The notes: generated by a model from the letters alone, not told the origin. A stretch of 64,000 nt of DNA from Aalborgiella sp040079635 (GCA_040079635.1 JBEBJY010000003.1:39508-103507); one strand, 5' to 3'; counted from the first letter of the stretch, positions 26,863 to 35,877 are shown. Translations and numbers: made by a program.

Positions 26863-29586
26863 ATGAACTGTATCTATCGATCAATCTGGAACGACACAAC
26901 TGGCACTTTTGCAGCTGTTTCCGAAAACACCAAAAGCGCTGGTAAAAAAGTCTCTTCCTGCACAGGTGCTTTGTCTGCTGCTGCACATTTTCCAATGAAA
27001 GTCCTAGTTACTTCTTTGATGATGGCATGCGGTGCGACTGTCTACGCATTGCCTGCGGGCGGAGTTGTTACAGCCGGCAGCGCAAGCATTAACAACGGGG
27101 CAGGCAATACAACCATCACCCAGACAACGCAGAACACGGTTATAAACTGGCAAAGTTTCAATATCGGTCAAACTGAAGCGGTTCGGTTTGTACAACCAAA
27201 CAGCAACTCGGTTGCGCTCAACCGGGTGGTGGGTTCAGATCCTTCAAGTATTTTGGGTAGTATGTCAGCCAACGGAAAAGTTTTTTTGGTGAACCCAAAC
27301 GGCATCCTGTTCGGCAAAGGCGCACAGGTGAACGTTGGTGGGCTGGTAGCCTCCACCCTGAATATCGCCGACAGTGACTTCATGGCCGGCAACTACAAAC
27401 TCTCTGGTGCAGGTGGCGGATCAATCCTCAACCAGGGATACATCAACGCCGACGGCGGCTATGTCGCCCTATTGGGTGCAAGCGTCAGCAACGAGGGCGT
27501 GATCTCGGCCAGACTCGGCAAGGTGGCACTCGCCGCTGGCAACGCCATCACCCTCGACTTGGCCGGGGACGGCTTGCTCAATGTCAAGGTAAACGAGGGC
27601 GCGATGAACGCACTGGTTCAAAACGGTGGTTTGATCCAAGCCGACGGTGGCCAGGTGCTGTTGACAACTCAGGCCGCAGGAAGTCTGCTGCAAAGCGTGG
27701 TCAACAACACCGGCGTGATCCGGGCACAGACCATCGAGAACCACAACGGCACGATCAAGCTTCTGTCCGACATGCAAAGCGGCACTGTGAATATTGGTGG
27801 CACTTTGGATGCGTCCGGCACGGGCGCAGGGCAAACCGGCGGCAACGTCACGGCTACCGGCCAGCATGTGGGTCTGTTCGGCGGGCACATCAATGCCTCT
27901 GGGGACGCCGGCGGCGGGACGGTACTCGTCGGCGGTGGCTTCCAGGGCAACAACCCTGCCGTGCAAAACGCCTCCGCAACTTACATGAGCGCGGACTCCA
28001 CGATTACGGCTGACGCCATCACCCATGGCAGCGGCGGCACCGTCGTGCTGTGGTCGAACGACTCGACGCGCGCTTACGGCGGCATCACGGCGCGCGGCGG
28101 CGCGCAGGCTGGCGACGGTGGACTGATCGAAACCTCCGGCCACTGGCTGGACGTGGCTGGCATCAACGTCAATGCCGGCGCGTCGAACGGCAAGCGCGGC
28201 ATGTGGCTGCTCGACCCGGCGGATGTGACGATTGCTCTCCTAGGGGATGGTGGCTCGACGAACACCGGCGGCGTCTTCTCACCGAACCCTGGTGCGAACT
28301 CGTCCAATATAAGCGTCTCCGAACTCGTTACCGCTCTGATCGCCACCGACGTCACCATTACCACGACAAACACTGGCACAAGCGGAAGCGGACTTGGCGA
28401 TATCAACGTAAACGCGGCGATCACGTGGAACGGAGTCACGGGCACCAATGCGGCGACGACGCTGACGTTGGTCGCGTCTCGGAACGTCAATATCAACCAG
28501 ACAATCACCGCCACCCATGGAAACCTGGTGGTGTGTTGTGGACAAGATGTCAACGTGAACGCAGCGATCTCGACGACCGATGGAAGCGTTTTATTGGCCG
28601 CTGGACGCAATGTAAATATGAATGGGGCCATGACAACGATCCGTGGAAACATTGCAATGTGCGCCGGAAACGGTGTAAACGTGAGTGCGGCCATCTCACT
28701 GACCAATGGCAGCAGCATTCCCGCTGAGAGTCTCGCCAGCCTCGGCGTGCGACGCGGCCTGACATTGATGGCGGGTACTGCTGGTACTGGACCGGGGGTT
28801 GCCGGCGGTACCGTGGTCTTGACTTCAGCCCCTGGCGCCATTGCGGTCACTGGGGCCGATGCGACCGACGCACCGGTCAACATTTTCTACAACCCGACCT
28901 CATACTCGGCGCCGACGGACTATTTGGCTACAGGCAAATTCACATTAGTCGCCACACCGCTGTTTCAACACATGTTGGTGTACCCCGAAGTGCAGAACCA
29001 GACCCAAGGCGGCTCCCCGACGGCAACCTTCACAGGATTGTTGAAGGCTGACCCTTCCGGCGTGACCCCTGCCGGCGTCACGCTGGGTGGTGCCGGTACT
29101 GGAAATTTCGATTCCTCGACCACCTTAGGGACGACGCCAGTCACATTTACCGGCTTTACCCTTGCTGGGGCAAATGCTGCTAACTTTGCCCTCCCGGTTT
29201 CTTGCTGCGCGCCTAGGGTCTCGAAGACAACCGGGAATATCATCGCGACTCCAACTCCAACTCCAACTCCAACTCCAACACCAACACCAACTCCAGTCAT
29301 TTCCCAGCCAAGTGCAACGCCGCCGAGCGAGACCTTGGTCGTCGTCCCAGTCTGGATTCCTGAAATCGTGCCACCAAAAATGCCACCCGAACTGACCATC
29401 GTGCCGTCCAGGACACCGCCCGAACTGCTGACCCTTGCACCTCCCACCCCCACTTCAGTACCAGTACCAGTACCCGTACCAACACCGATTGCTGTGCCGG
29501 CTCCTCCGCCTGCCGATATACCTGTGCAGCCGGCACCTAAAAATTACAAGACTCCTTCTCGGCCGCCTAAACAGGATCGCAACTGA
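26863..29586 (+). CDS. filamentous-haemagglutinin-type secreted exoprotein (TpsA)
   Basis: A 907-residue TpsA protein. The start has the extended signal peptide region (MNCIYRSIWNDTTGTFAAVSE). The TPS secretion domain includes NPNGILFGKGAQVNVGG near residues 144-160. Residues about 540-625 hold four imperfect repeats of about 21 residues (RNVNINQTITATHGN, DVNVNAAISTTDGS, NVNMNGAMTTIRGN, GVNVSAAISLTNGS), likely beta-helix coils. The C-terminus is proline-rich, with a Thr-Pro run near residue 800 and a Pro-Val run. Two CC pairs are present (VVCCG and VSCCAP), unusual for TpsA proteins. It is short for the family; function (adhesin or other) is unknown. Confidence 0.9.
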   Translation: MNCIYRSIWNDTTGTFAAVSENTKSAGKKVSSCTGALSAAAHFPMKVLVTSLMMACGATVYALPAGGVVTAGSASINNGAGNTTITQTTQNTVINWQSFNIGQTEAVRFVQPNSNSVALNRVVGSDPSSILGSMSANGKVFLVNPNGILFGKGAQVNVGGLVASTLNIADSDFMAGNYKLSGAGGGSILNQGYINADGGYVALLGASVSNEGVISARLGKVALAAGNAITLDLAGDGLLNVKVNEGAMNALVQNGGLIQADGGQVLLTTQAAGSLLQSVVNNTGVIRAQTIENHNGTIKLLSDMQSGTVNIGGTLDASGTGAGQTGGNVTATGQHVGLFGGHINASGDAGGGTVLVGGGFQGNNPAVQNASATYMSADSTITADAITHGSGGTVVLWSNDSTRAYGGITARGGAQAGDGGLIETSGHWLDVAGINVNAGASNGKRGMWLLDPADVTIALLGDGGSTNTGGVFSPNPGANSSNISVSELVTALIATDVTITTTNTGTSGSGLGDINVNAAITWNGVTGTNAATTLTLVASRNVNINQTITATHGNLVVCCGQDVNVNAAISTTDGSVLLAAGRNVNMNGAMTTIRGNIAMCAGNGVNVSAAISLTNGSSIPAESLASLGVRRGLTLMAGTAGTGPGVAGGTVVLTSAPGAIAVTGADATDAPVNIFYNPTSYSAPTDYLATGKFTLVATPLFQHMLVYPEVQNQTQGGSPTATFTGLLKADPSGVTPAGVTLGGAGTGNFDSSTTLGTTPVTFTGFTLAGANAANFALPVSCCAPRVSKTTGNIIATPTPTPTPTPTPTPTPVISQPSATPPSETLVVVPVWIPEIVPPKMPPELTIVPSRTPPELLTLAPPTPTSVPVPVPVPTPIAVPAPPPADIPVQPAPKNYKTPSRPPKQDRN
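29248..29295 (+). repeat. in-frame hexamer repeat coding for Thr-Pro run in TpsA
   Basis: About eight units of ACTCCA/ACACCA encode (Thr-Pro)n. As 6-mers they can change the linker length by slippage without shifting the frame. A second short repeat, of GTACCA units coding for Pro-Val, lies at about 29457-29485. Confidence 0.85.
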
Positions 29587-29752
29587 TATCCCGAAATTCA
29601 AAGATACCTACTTTGTTAAACGTAATAGGAGACATGCAATTAAACATTGAAGTCTATATATATATATCAATTTTGAGATCAGCGATTAAGCGACAGATTA
29701 CGTGTTTTTTGTGAATCAACGCAGATTCAGTGTTTGGTATTAAAATCTGCCC

Positions 29753-30610
29753 ATGACCACGATTAACTGCACCTCTTTGCTACGCTTTTGTTTAGGTTTG
29801 CTGATTGCCAGCTTAGCTGCCACGTCTTTTGCAACTAAAAAACCAGCTGCCGCTAAAAGCAAAGCGGCTACGGCAAAAGTGGTCAAGCAATCGATAGCAA
29901 AAGCAGCGAAGCCAGCAAAACCTTCGGTTGAAGATTGGGGGCCGGGTGCGATTCAAGGGTCGCATGTCAAGCGGGCGAATTTGAAGTTGGAAGCAGCGTC
30001 GCCTGAAGCGCGCCAAATGGCGGATTGGGTGGTCGATTCGGGTGACAACAGAAATATGCCTTTTGTCATTCTTGATAAAAAAGATGCTAGGGTCTATGTT
30101 TTCCACCCACATGGCGGTCTGCGTGGTGCTGCTCCTGTACTTTTAGGTATCACGGTGGGCGACGACTCCTTTCCTGGCGTGGGCAACAAGCCTTTGTCAC
30201 AGGTGTTGCCAGAGGAAAAAACCACGCCAGCGGGACGTTATTTGGCGGCATCTGATAAAAATATCAAAGGTGCAGACATCGTTTGGATTGACTACGACAG
30301 TGCGGTTTCGTTTCACGCAGTTGTCAAAGGCAAACCTGAAGAGCGACGTGCTGAACGCTTGACCTCACCTTTGCCAAGCGAACGGCGTATTTCTTTCGGT
30401 TGCGTCAATGTGCCTGTGAATTTCTTCAAGACGGCGCTGCATGCCTCGTTCAAAAAATCCGATGGCATGGTTTACGTCTTACCTGAAACGCGTTCAGTCA
30501 ACCAAGTTTTTGCGTCTTTTTATGACGTCAATCAGAAAGAGAAGTTAGCAGCAGCTGCTCAAGATGACCCGATTGCACAGTTTGCCGCGCCGACAAAAAT
30601 CTCGGAATAA
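29753..30610 (+). CDS. L,D-transpeptidase (YkuD-like) family protein
   Basis: A 285-residue exported protein with a signal peptide (LLRFCLGLLIASLAATSFA) and then a Lys/Ala-rich linker. The catalytic region reads VSFHAVV, then ERRISFGCVNVP, corresponding to the His and Cys of the L,D-transpeptidase motif, although the usual SHGC is SFGC. Such enzymes cross-link peptidoglycan or attach proteins to it. A 7-bp inverted repeat (GCAGATT at 29721-29727, AATCTGC at 29744-29750) ends two bases before the ATG. Monocistronic, convergent with the chromate transporter genes. Confidence 0.75.
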   Translation: MTTINCTSLLRFCLGLLIASLAATSFATKKPAAAKSKAATAKVVKQSIAKAAKPAKPSVEDWGPGAIQGSHVKRANLKLEAASPEARQMADWVVDSGDNRNMPFVILDKKDARVYVFHPHGGLRGAAPVLLGITVGDDSFPGVGNKPLSQVLPEEKTTPAGRYLAASDKNIKGADIVWIDYDSAVSFHAVVKGKPEERRAERLTSPLPSERRISFGCVNVPVNFFKTALHASFKKSDGMVYVLPETRSVNQVFASFYDVNQKEKLAAAAQDDPIAQFAAPTKISE

Positions 30611-30627
30611 CTCTGTAAAAATAGGCT

Positions 30628-31224
30628 TTAAACCAAGCCAAACGCGCCAAGTAACGCCCCTGCACCCAGCAGCCACAACAGGTGAATTTTAGTTTTCCAC
30701 ACCAAAAGCATACAAGTGACTGCTAGCAACCACAGCGGCCAGTCTTTGGCTGGCTGGCTGTGACCAGCAATCAACAACCAGCCTGTAGCTATCAACAAGG
30801 CAATCACGATAGGCGCCATGCCTTGCTTGAAAGCACGGACGATGCGCAACTCGCGGTTTTGGTGACCCCAGCGAGCCGCCATAAAAGTCAGCGTGGTGCT
30901 GGGCAACATGATGCCGAACATGGTGACGAACACGCCAAATAACGCATAAACCAAACCCATCCAACCCGCCTGCAAACCGCCGCCCGCATTCAAACCTACA
31001 TTCCAACCCATCAGCGCGACAAACAACACATTGGGCCCAGGTGCAGCTTGCGCCAGTGCAACGCTAGAGGTGAACTGCGCGTCCGTCAGCCAATGCTGCT
31101 CCGTCACCAGATAGCGGTGCATGTCTGGCGCAGTCGTGATCGCACCACCTACGGCCAGCAGTGACAATGCAGCGAAGTGAGTGAACAGGTTCAACCAGTC
31201 GGCAGCGGTTAAATTCAAAATCAT
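30628..31224 (-). CDS. chromate transporter family, C-terminal-half subunit
   Basis: A 198-residue membrane protein equal to one half of a ChrA-type transporter. It has the family motif AVGGAITTAPDMHRYLV, then ALAQAAPGPNVLFVALMGWN and about six hydrophobic helices. It overlaps its partner at 31221-31853 by 4 nt, so the two halves are made together and probably form a heterodimer. The family includes chromate exporters, but short split forms often have no proven substrate. Confidence 0.85.
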   Translation of the reverse strand: MILNLTAADWLNLFTHFAALSLLAVGGAITTAPDMHRYLVTEQHWLTDAQFTSSVALAQAAPGPNVLFVALMGWNVGLNAGGGLQAGWMGLVYALFGVFVTMFGIMLPSTTLTFMAARWGHQNRELRIVRAFKQGMAPIVIALLIATGWLLIAGHSQPAKDWPLWLLAVTCMLLVWKTKIHLLWLLGAGALLGAFGLV

Positions 31225-31853
31225 GCTGCATCTCCCTTATTGGCTTGCTCAATCGCACCAATTTGTCGATAAGCCCACAGCGTCGCCACCGCTCCCAAAC
31301 CAAGCAACACCCAAACCAGCGGTATTCTGAATATCGCAATTGCTACAAATGTTATAGCTGCTAAGGCAATACATACGCTGGCTGACATCACATTTGCCTT
31401 CAGTGCAGAGACCAGTCGCAGCCCTACCGCCGCAATCAAGCCCGCAGACACAGCACCCATACCTTTGAGCGCGCCCTGCGCCATCGGCAAATCAGCCACG
31501 CTGGCAAACAGGGCGGCAATGACCAAAACCACCAGCAGCGGAAAAGCCAAAATCCCCGCCAATGCCGCCAAGCCGCCGCGCAGCCCAAAATAACGATCAC
31601 CAATCATCAGCGCCAGATTCACCACGTTGGGACCGGGCAAAATCTGCGCAACCGCCCAGTCTTCGATGAATTCTTCGTTGGTCAACCAGCGTTTTTCATC
31701 GACCAACACCCGCTGTACCACCGCCAAAACCCCACCAAAACCCTGCAAAGCGAGCCAAGTCATGGACCAGAACAGGTCAGCGCAGGAAGCTGGTTGGGGA
31801 CGAATGACGGGTTGAGGGGTGATTGGGGAAGAAGTTTCAGAGACGTCAGGCAT
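31221..31853 (-). CDS. chromate transporter family, N-terminal-half subunit
   Basis: A 210-residue membrane protein. The motif GFGGVLAVVQRVLVDEKRWL and VAQILPGPNVVNLALMIGDR mark the ChrA fold. Residues about 156-171 (SASVCIALAAITFVAI) lie in a hydrophobic segment whose DNA matches the dispersed element in antisense orientation. It is the first gene of a two-gene unit with a 4-nt overlap. Confidence 0.85.
   Translation of the reverse strand: MPDVSETSSPITPQPVIRPQPASCADLFWSMTWLALQGFGGVLAVVQRVLVDEKRWLTNEEFIEDWAVAQILPGPNVVNLALMIGDRYFGLRGGLAALAGILAFPLLVVLVIAALFASVADLPMAQGALKGMGAVSAGLIAAVGLRLVSALKANVMSASVCIALAAITFVAIAIFRIPLVWVLLGLGAVATLWAYRQIGAIEQANKGDAA
31339..31386 (+). repeat. dispersed palindromic element, antisense copy in chromate transporter gene
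   Basis: ATTGCTACAAATGTTATAGC, then TGCTAAGGCAATACATACG and CTGGCTGA match the consensus with several changes. The host gene is on the other strand, so it reads the complement as a hydrophobic transmembrane segment. Confidence 0.65.
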
Positions 31854-31947
31854 GTCGCAATCTTAACCTTACAGAGTACGAAATTAGGACAAAACCGCGT
31901 AAAACCTTACACTAGGGAGTTACCCTCAGTCAGTTTACATATCCCCA

Positions 31948-34278
31948 ATGAACGCCTCAGTCGACGTATCTTTATTCGCACGCGCCGCCAAGCCGCTTTC
32001 CAGCTACAAAAAGTACTGGGCGGCCCGCTTTGGCATGGCCAAGTTTTTGCCGATGAGCCGTGCGGAAATGACCGCGTTAGGATGGGACAGCTGCGACATC
32101 ATTTTGGTGACGGGCGACGCCTACGTCGACCACCCCAGCTTTGGCATGGCCGTGATCGGCAGGATGCTGGAAAACCAGGGTTTCCGTGTCGGAATCATCG
32201 CCCAACCCGACTGGCAAAGCGCCGAGCCTTTCAAGGCGCTGGGCAAACCCAATTTGTTCTTTGGCGTGACGGCAGGCAACATGGACTCCATGATCAACCG
32301 CTACACGGCGGACCGAAAAATCCGCAGCGACGACGCCTACACCCCCGGCGACATCGGCGGCAAGCGCCCCGACCGGGCAGCGATTGTCTACAGCCAGCGC
32401 TGCCGTGAAGCGTGGAACGACGTGCCGATTATTTTGGGCGGCATCGAAGGCTCGCTGCGTCGCATCGCGCATTACGATTACTGGAGCGACAAAGTGCGCC
32501 GCTCCGTGGTGGTGGACGCCAAATCTGACCTGCTGCTGTACGGCAATGCCGAACGGGCGATTGTCGAAATTGCTCACCGCCTGGCCGCCAAAGAGCCGAT
32601 TACGTCGATCACCGACGTGCGCGGCACCGCGTTTGTGCAGCGCAGCAGTGTGGAAGGCTGGTTTGAGATCGACTCCACCAGCGTAGACGAAGTGGGTCGT
32701 GTGGATCAGTTGGTGAACCCCTACATGATGAGCGCCGACGTGGCACGTGAACAGGGCGGCACCTGCGTGCAAGACCCGGCTGCACCTGACGCGAAAATCG
32801 GCCTACTGGACGGAGCGATCAAACCACTCAAGTTCGTGGTCAATCCTAATTTGACCCACAAAAACAACATGGTCAAAACGGCACGTGACAAAACCGTCAT
32901 CCGCCTGCCCTCTTTTGAGAAAGTTAAATCTGACGCCGTGCTTTACGCCCACGCCAACCGCGTGCTGCATCTGGAGACCAACCCCGGCAACGCCCGCGCG
33001 CTGGTGCAAGCCCACGGCGAAGGGACGACAGCGAAAGACGTGTGGATCAACCCGCCGCCAATCCCGCTGACCACGGCCGAGATGGATTTGGTGTTCGATC
33101 TGGGCTACGCACGCAGCCCGCACCCGAGCTACGCAGACGCCAATGGCAGCCATGACCACAGCACCAAAATCCCCGCGTGGGAAATGATTCGTTTCAGTGT
33201 CAACATCATGCGCGGCTGCTTTGGCGGCTGCACGTTTTGCTCCATCACCGAGCATGAAGGCCGCATCATCCAAAGCCGCAGTGAAGACTCGGTCATCAAG
33301 GAAGTTGAGGCGATTCGCGACTCGGTCAAAGGCTTCACAGGCACGATCTCTGACCTAGGCGGCCCAACAGCCAATATGTACCGCATCGGCTGCAAAACCC
33401 CCGAGATTGAAGCCGCCTGCCGCAAACCGAGCTGCGTCTACCCCGGCATTTGCCCGAACCTGAACACCAGCCACGCCCCGCTGATCAACATGTACCGCCG
33501 CGCCCGGGCGCTCAAAGGCGTGAAAAAGATCCTGATCAGCTCCGGCCTGCGCTACGACCTGGCCGTGCAAAGCCCCGAATACGTCAAAGAACTGGTGACC
33601 CACCACGTCGGCGGCTACCTGAAAATCGCCCCCGAGCACACCGAGCAGGGCCCGCTCACCAAGATGATGAAGCCAGGCATCGGCAGCTACGACAAGTTCA
33701 AAACCTTGTTTGAAAAGTACAGCGCCGAGGCGGGCAAAAAGCAGTACCTCATCCCCTACTTCATCGCCGCCCACCCCGGCACGAGTGACGAGGACATGAT
33801 GCATTTAGCCATTTGGTTAAAAAAGAACGGTTTCCGCGCCGACCAGGTGCAAACCTTCTATCCATCGCCCATGGCCACCGCCACAACGATGTACCACACC
33901 AACAAAAACCCCCTGCGCAAAATCACCCGCGACAGTGAAACGGTCGATATCGTGCGCGGCGACAAACGCCGCCGCCTGCACAAAGCCTTCCTCCGTTACC
34001 ACGACGCCAACAATTGGCCGCTGTTACGCGAAGCCCTCAAAACCATGGGCCGCTCTGATTTGATAGGCAACGGCAAACACCACCTCATCCCCACCTTCCA
34101 GCCGCTCAACAGCACCGGCTACACCAGCGCGCGTAAAAAGAATTCGACGTCTGATTCGGGAACGTCTGCTGCGCTGAATGTGCAGGCTAAGCCGGGTCGC
34201 ATTTTGACCCAGCATACCGGCTTGCCGCCTCGGGATAATGGGTCTAAGGTGTTTAAGGCTGGGAAACCGAGAAAATAG
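31948..34278 (+). CDS. YgiQ family radical SAM protein
   Basis: A 776-residue protein of the UPF0313/YgiQ family. The N-terminal domain has ILVTGDAYVDHPSFG and QPDW. The radical SAM cluster motif is RGCFGGCTFCSI, with the CxxxCxxC pattern near residue 425. The C-terminal part has ASGLRYDL-like SSGLRYDLAVQSPEYVKELV and the family segment KAFLRYHDANNWPLLREAL. The substrate of YgiQ proteins is not established. Monocistronic, divergent from the chromate transporter pair. Confidence 0.92.
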   Translation: MNASVDVSLFARAAKPLSSYKKYWAARFGMAKFLPMSRAEMTALGWDSCDIILVTGDAYVDHPSFGMAVIGRMLENQGFRVGIIAQPDWQSAEPFKALGKPNLFFGVTAGNMDSMINRYTADRKIRSDDAYTPGDIGGKRPDRAAIVYSQRCREAWNDVPIILGGIEGSLRRIAHYDYWSDKVRRSVVVDAKSDLLLYGNAERAIVEIAHRLAAKEPITSITDVRGTAFVQRSSVEGWFEIDSTSVDEVGRVDQLVNPYMMSADVAREQGGTCVQDPAAPDAKIGLLDGAIKPLKFVVNPNLTHKNNMVKTARDKTVIRLPSFEKVKSDAVLYAHANRVLHLETNPGNARALVQAHGEGTTAKDVWINPPPIPLTTAEMDLVFDLGYARSPHPSYADANGSHDHSTKIPAWEMIRFSVNIMRGCFGGCTFCSITEHEGRIIQSRSEDSVIKEVEAIRDSVKGFTGTISDLGGPTANMYRIGCKTPEIEAACRKPSCVYPGICPNLNTSHAPLINMYRRARALKGVKKILISSGLRYDLAVQSPEYVKELVTHHVGGYLKIAPEHTEQGPLTKMMKPGIGSYDKFKTLFEKYSAEAGKKQYLIPYFIAAHPGTSDEDMMHLAIWLKKNGFRADQVQTFYPSPMATATTMYHTNKNPLRKITRDSETVDIVRGDKRRRLHKAFLRYHDANNWPLLREALKTMGRSDLIGNGKHHLIPTFQPLNSTGYTSARKKNSTSDSGTSAALNVQAKPGRILTQHTGLPPRDNGSKVFKAGKPRK

Positions 34279-34316
34279 TGAAAATCGTGGCTTACCAAGC
34301 CCAAAATGATTTACTT

Positions 34317-34622
34317 ATGAATACTGATTTAAAGTTAGTGGTAGCGTTTATTTGTGATGGAATAAAGATTAACTACTATCAACAAAGATCCAAAGATACT
34401 ATATATCTTGAAAAAGAGTATCTATGTGCGGTTGACAATGATGGCAAAGAACTATGGAGCTACATACCGCCAAATGATGAATTTGATCAGCCAATATGGA
34501 TGGGTGGAGCTGAAGCAACCTTAGATAATAAGTTCGTACACGTTGGGCAAAGCAATAATCGCCAACTAAAAATAGATCCTCATACTGGACGCATTTTTTC
34601 AAATATATACCAGCATACTTAG
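34317..34622 (+). CDS. small hypothetical protein, AT-rich
   Basis: About 101 residues from the ATG at 34317; a GTG overlapping the ygiQ stop (34278) would add 13. The composition is visibly more AT-rich than neighbouring genes, with many AAA, ATA and TAT codons. The segment LCAVDNDGKELWSYIPP resembles a PQQ-type beta-propeller strand, with a later DPHTGRIF, but it is far too short for a propeller. I do not recognise a family. It could be a recent acquisition or a remnant of a larger gene. Confidence 0.5.
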   Translation: MNTDLKLVVAFICDGIKINYYQQRSKDTIYLEKEYLCAVDNDGKELWSYIPPNDEFDQPIWMGGAEATLDNKFVHVGQSNNRQLKIDPHTGRIFSNIYQHT

Positions 34623-34640
34623 ATGCAAGTAGCATACAAC

Positions 34641-34698
34641 TACAATCATAAAGCATAGCACCTTAGGCAATAAATACGCCGGCTACAGCCAAATTTAC
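34641..34698 (+). repeat. dispersed palindromic element, intergenic copy upstream of DUF167 gene
   Basis: Contains ATAGCACCTTAGGCAATAAA, then TACGCCGGCTACAGCC. It lies just upstream of the DUF167 start and is in inverted orientation to the copy at 35816-35870. The two share the unusual CACCTTAGG variant, so they are probably related by duplication. Confidence 0.92.
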
Positions 34699-34717
34699 CC
34701 TCTAAATAGAGCACCCT

Positions 34718-34945
34718 TTGCCCACCATCCTACAAATCAAAGTCAAACCCAACGCTATTCAAAGCAGCTTGACGCAGGCGGAGGATGGGACTTGGGTGGC
34801 GCAGATAAAATCGCCGCCTGTAGATGGCAAGGCTAACCTTGAATTAATTGACTTGGTAGCCGCACAGATGGGTTGTGCGAAGGCTGCGGTGAGCATAAAA
34901 ACTGGATCTTCCGGGCGGGTGAAACTGGTAAGGGTTGAGGATTAA
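34718..34945 (+). CDS. DUF167 (YggU-like) family protein
   Basis: A 75-residue protein starting at TTG with LQIKVKPNAIQSSL. The family core SPPVDGKANLELIDLVAAQM and the C-terminal KTGSSGRVKLVRV are intact, and the length is normal. Function unknown; the fold is small alpha/beta. Upstream sequence is taken up by a dispersed-element copy, so its promoter is either inside that copy or upstream. Confidence 0.85.
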   Translation: MPTILQIKVKPNAIQSSLTQAEDGTWVAQIKSPPVDGKANLELIDLVAAQMGCAKAAVSIKTGSSGRVKLVRVED

Positions 34946-35044
34946 TACCCATATATACTGTACGAATTATCAGTACAATTATTAGCACTCGCAATAAAAA
35001 CTGAAATCATTGTATGAACAACCACCGCATAAAACCAAAATCAA

Positions 35045-35073
35045 ATCGACAAAATATATCAATTTGATATAAT
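35045..35073 (+). promoter_or_regulatory. higBA promoter with overlapping palindromic operator
   Basis: TCGACA (35046-35051), a 16-bp spacer and TATAAT (35068-35073) make a good sigma-70 promoter. A perfect palindrome ATATCAA-T-TTGATAT (35056-35070) overlaps the -10 box and is the likely HigA autorepression site. A weaker TGTAC/GTACA inverted repeat lies at 34959-34977. Confidence 0.65.
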
Positions 35074-35078
35074 TATCC

Positions 35079-35381
35079 GTGCACATCATCTCCATCAGAA
35101 TGCTTAGAGAATTTTGGCTGAAGCATCCGACTGCTGAAAGCGTGTTGCGAGAGTGGCATACCGTGGTAGAAAACACGGATTTTAGAGATTTCAGCCATGT
35201 GCGCGAGTTCTTTAACAGTGCGGATTACGCTGCGCCGTACACGATTTTTAATGTTGCAGGTAACAACTTTCGACTGGTGGTCATCGTCAGATACAGTTTT
35301 AAGAGGGTCTATATTCATAAAGTGATGACGCACCGCGAATATGACGACTGGAATAAGCTCTACAGAAGAGGGAAAACATAA
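35079..35381 (+). CDS. higB: HigB-type mRNA interferase toxin
   Basis: A 100-residue RelE-fold toxin of the HigB family: HIISIRMLREFWLKHP at the start, FNVAGNNFRLVVIVRYSFKRVYIHKVMTHREYD near the end. HigB proteins cleave mRNA on the ribosome. A GTG start gives the family-typical N-terminus but lies only 5 nt after a TATAAT box, so the message would be leaderless; an ATG at 35100 is the alternative. The antitoxin starts one base after the stop, and toxin-first order is usual for hig. Confidence 0.9.
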   Translation: MHIISIRMLREFWLKHPTAESVLREWHTVVENTDFRDFSHVREFFNSADYAAPYTIFNVAGNNFRLVVIVRYSFKRVYIHKVMTHREYDDWNKLYRRGKT

Positions 35382-35382
35382 T

Positions 35383-35811
35383 ATGCAAGCAACTCAAACC
35401 CAATTCAACATTCAAAACTTGCAAGCTTCTTGGCAAGCTTTTGATGCCATGGCGCACCTTCGCCCTATTCACTCTGAGGCCGATTTTGAACGCATGTCTT
35501 CAATGATGAACGCGCTGTTGGACGATGTGGGTGACGACGAAGAGCACCCTTTGTCTGGCCTGCTCGAATTGGTCAGTGATTTGATCCATCGCTACGAGCA
35601 AACGCATCACGCCATTGAAGCCGCCGCGCCCAAAGACGTACTGCGCTTCTTGATGGAATCGCGCGGGCTCAAGCAAGATGATTTGTCCACCCTTGTGCCA
35701 CAAAGCAACCTATCAGCTATTTTGGCGGGTAAACGCAAAATCAGCGCTGCGCTGGCGGGTAAGCTGGGTAAATACTTCGGAATCAGCGCAGCGGTGTTTG
35801 TACCTGCTTAA
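35383..35811 (+). CDS. higA: HigA-type antitoxin, HTH regulator
   Basis: A 142-residue antitoxin. The ATG at 35383 is preceded by GAAGAGGG and begins one base after the toxin stop. The N-terminal part is acidic (DDVGDDEEHP) and likely binds HigB. The C-terminal XRE-type helix-turn-helix reads FLMESRGLKQDDLSTLV, then SNLSAILAGKRKIS. It should neutralise HigB and repress the operon through the palindrome at 35056-35070. Confidence 0.9.
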   Translation: MQATQTQFNIQNLQASWQAFDAMAHLRPIHSEADFERMSSMMNALLDDVGDDEEHPLSGLLELVSDLIHRYEQTHHAIEAAAPKDVLRFLMESRGLKQDDLSTLVPQSNLSAILAGKRKISAALAGKLGKYFGISAAVFVPA

Positions 35812-35815
35812 ATAT

Positions 35816-35870
35816 GCATCTAGTCGGCGTATTTATTGCCTAAGGTGCTATTAAATTTATAGTATATTTC
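35816..35870 (-). repeat. dispersed palindromic element, intergenic copy after higA
   Basis: On the minus strand: ACTATAAATTTAATAGCACC, then TTAGGCAATAAATACG and CCGACTAGATG. It starts 5 bp after the higA stop and ends 8 bp before the next ATG, so it fills the whole gap. Inverted relative to the copy at 34641-34698. Confidence 0.92.
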
Positions 35871-35877
35871 AATTCAA

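Noticed and set aside
29656..29668. TA dinucleotide run after tpsA
   Set aside because: Too short and too simple to call a functional site; listed only as simple sequence.
30784..30820. Possible element copy (TAGCTATCAACAAGGCAAT) in the chromate transporter C-half
   Set aside because: Only the middle matches; both ends are unlike the consensus and the segment codes an ordinary transmembrane helix.
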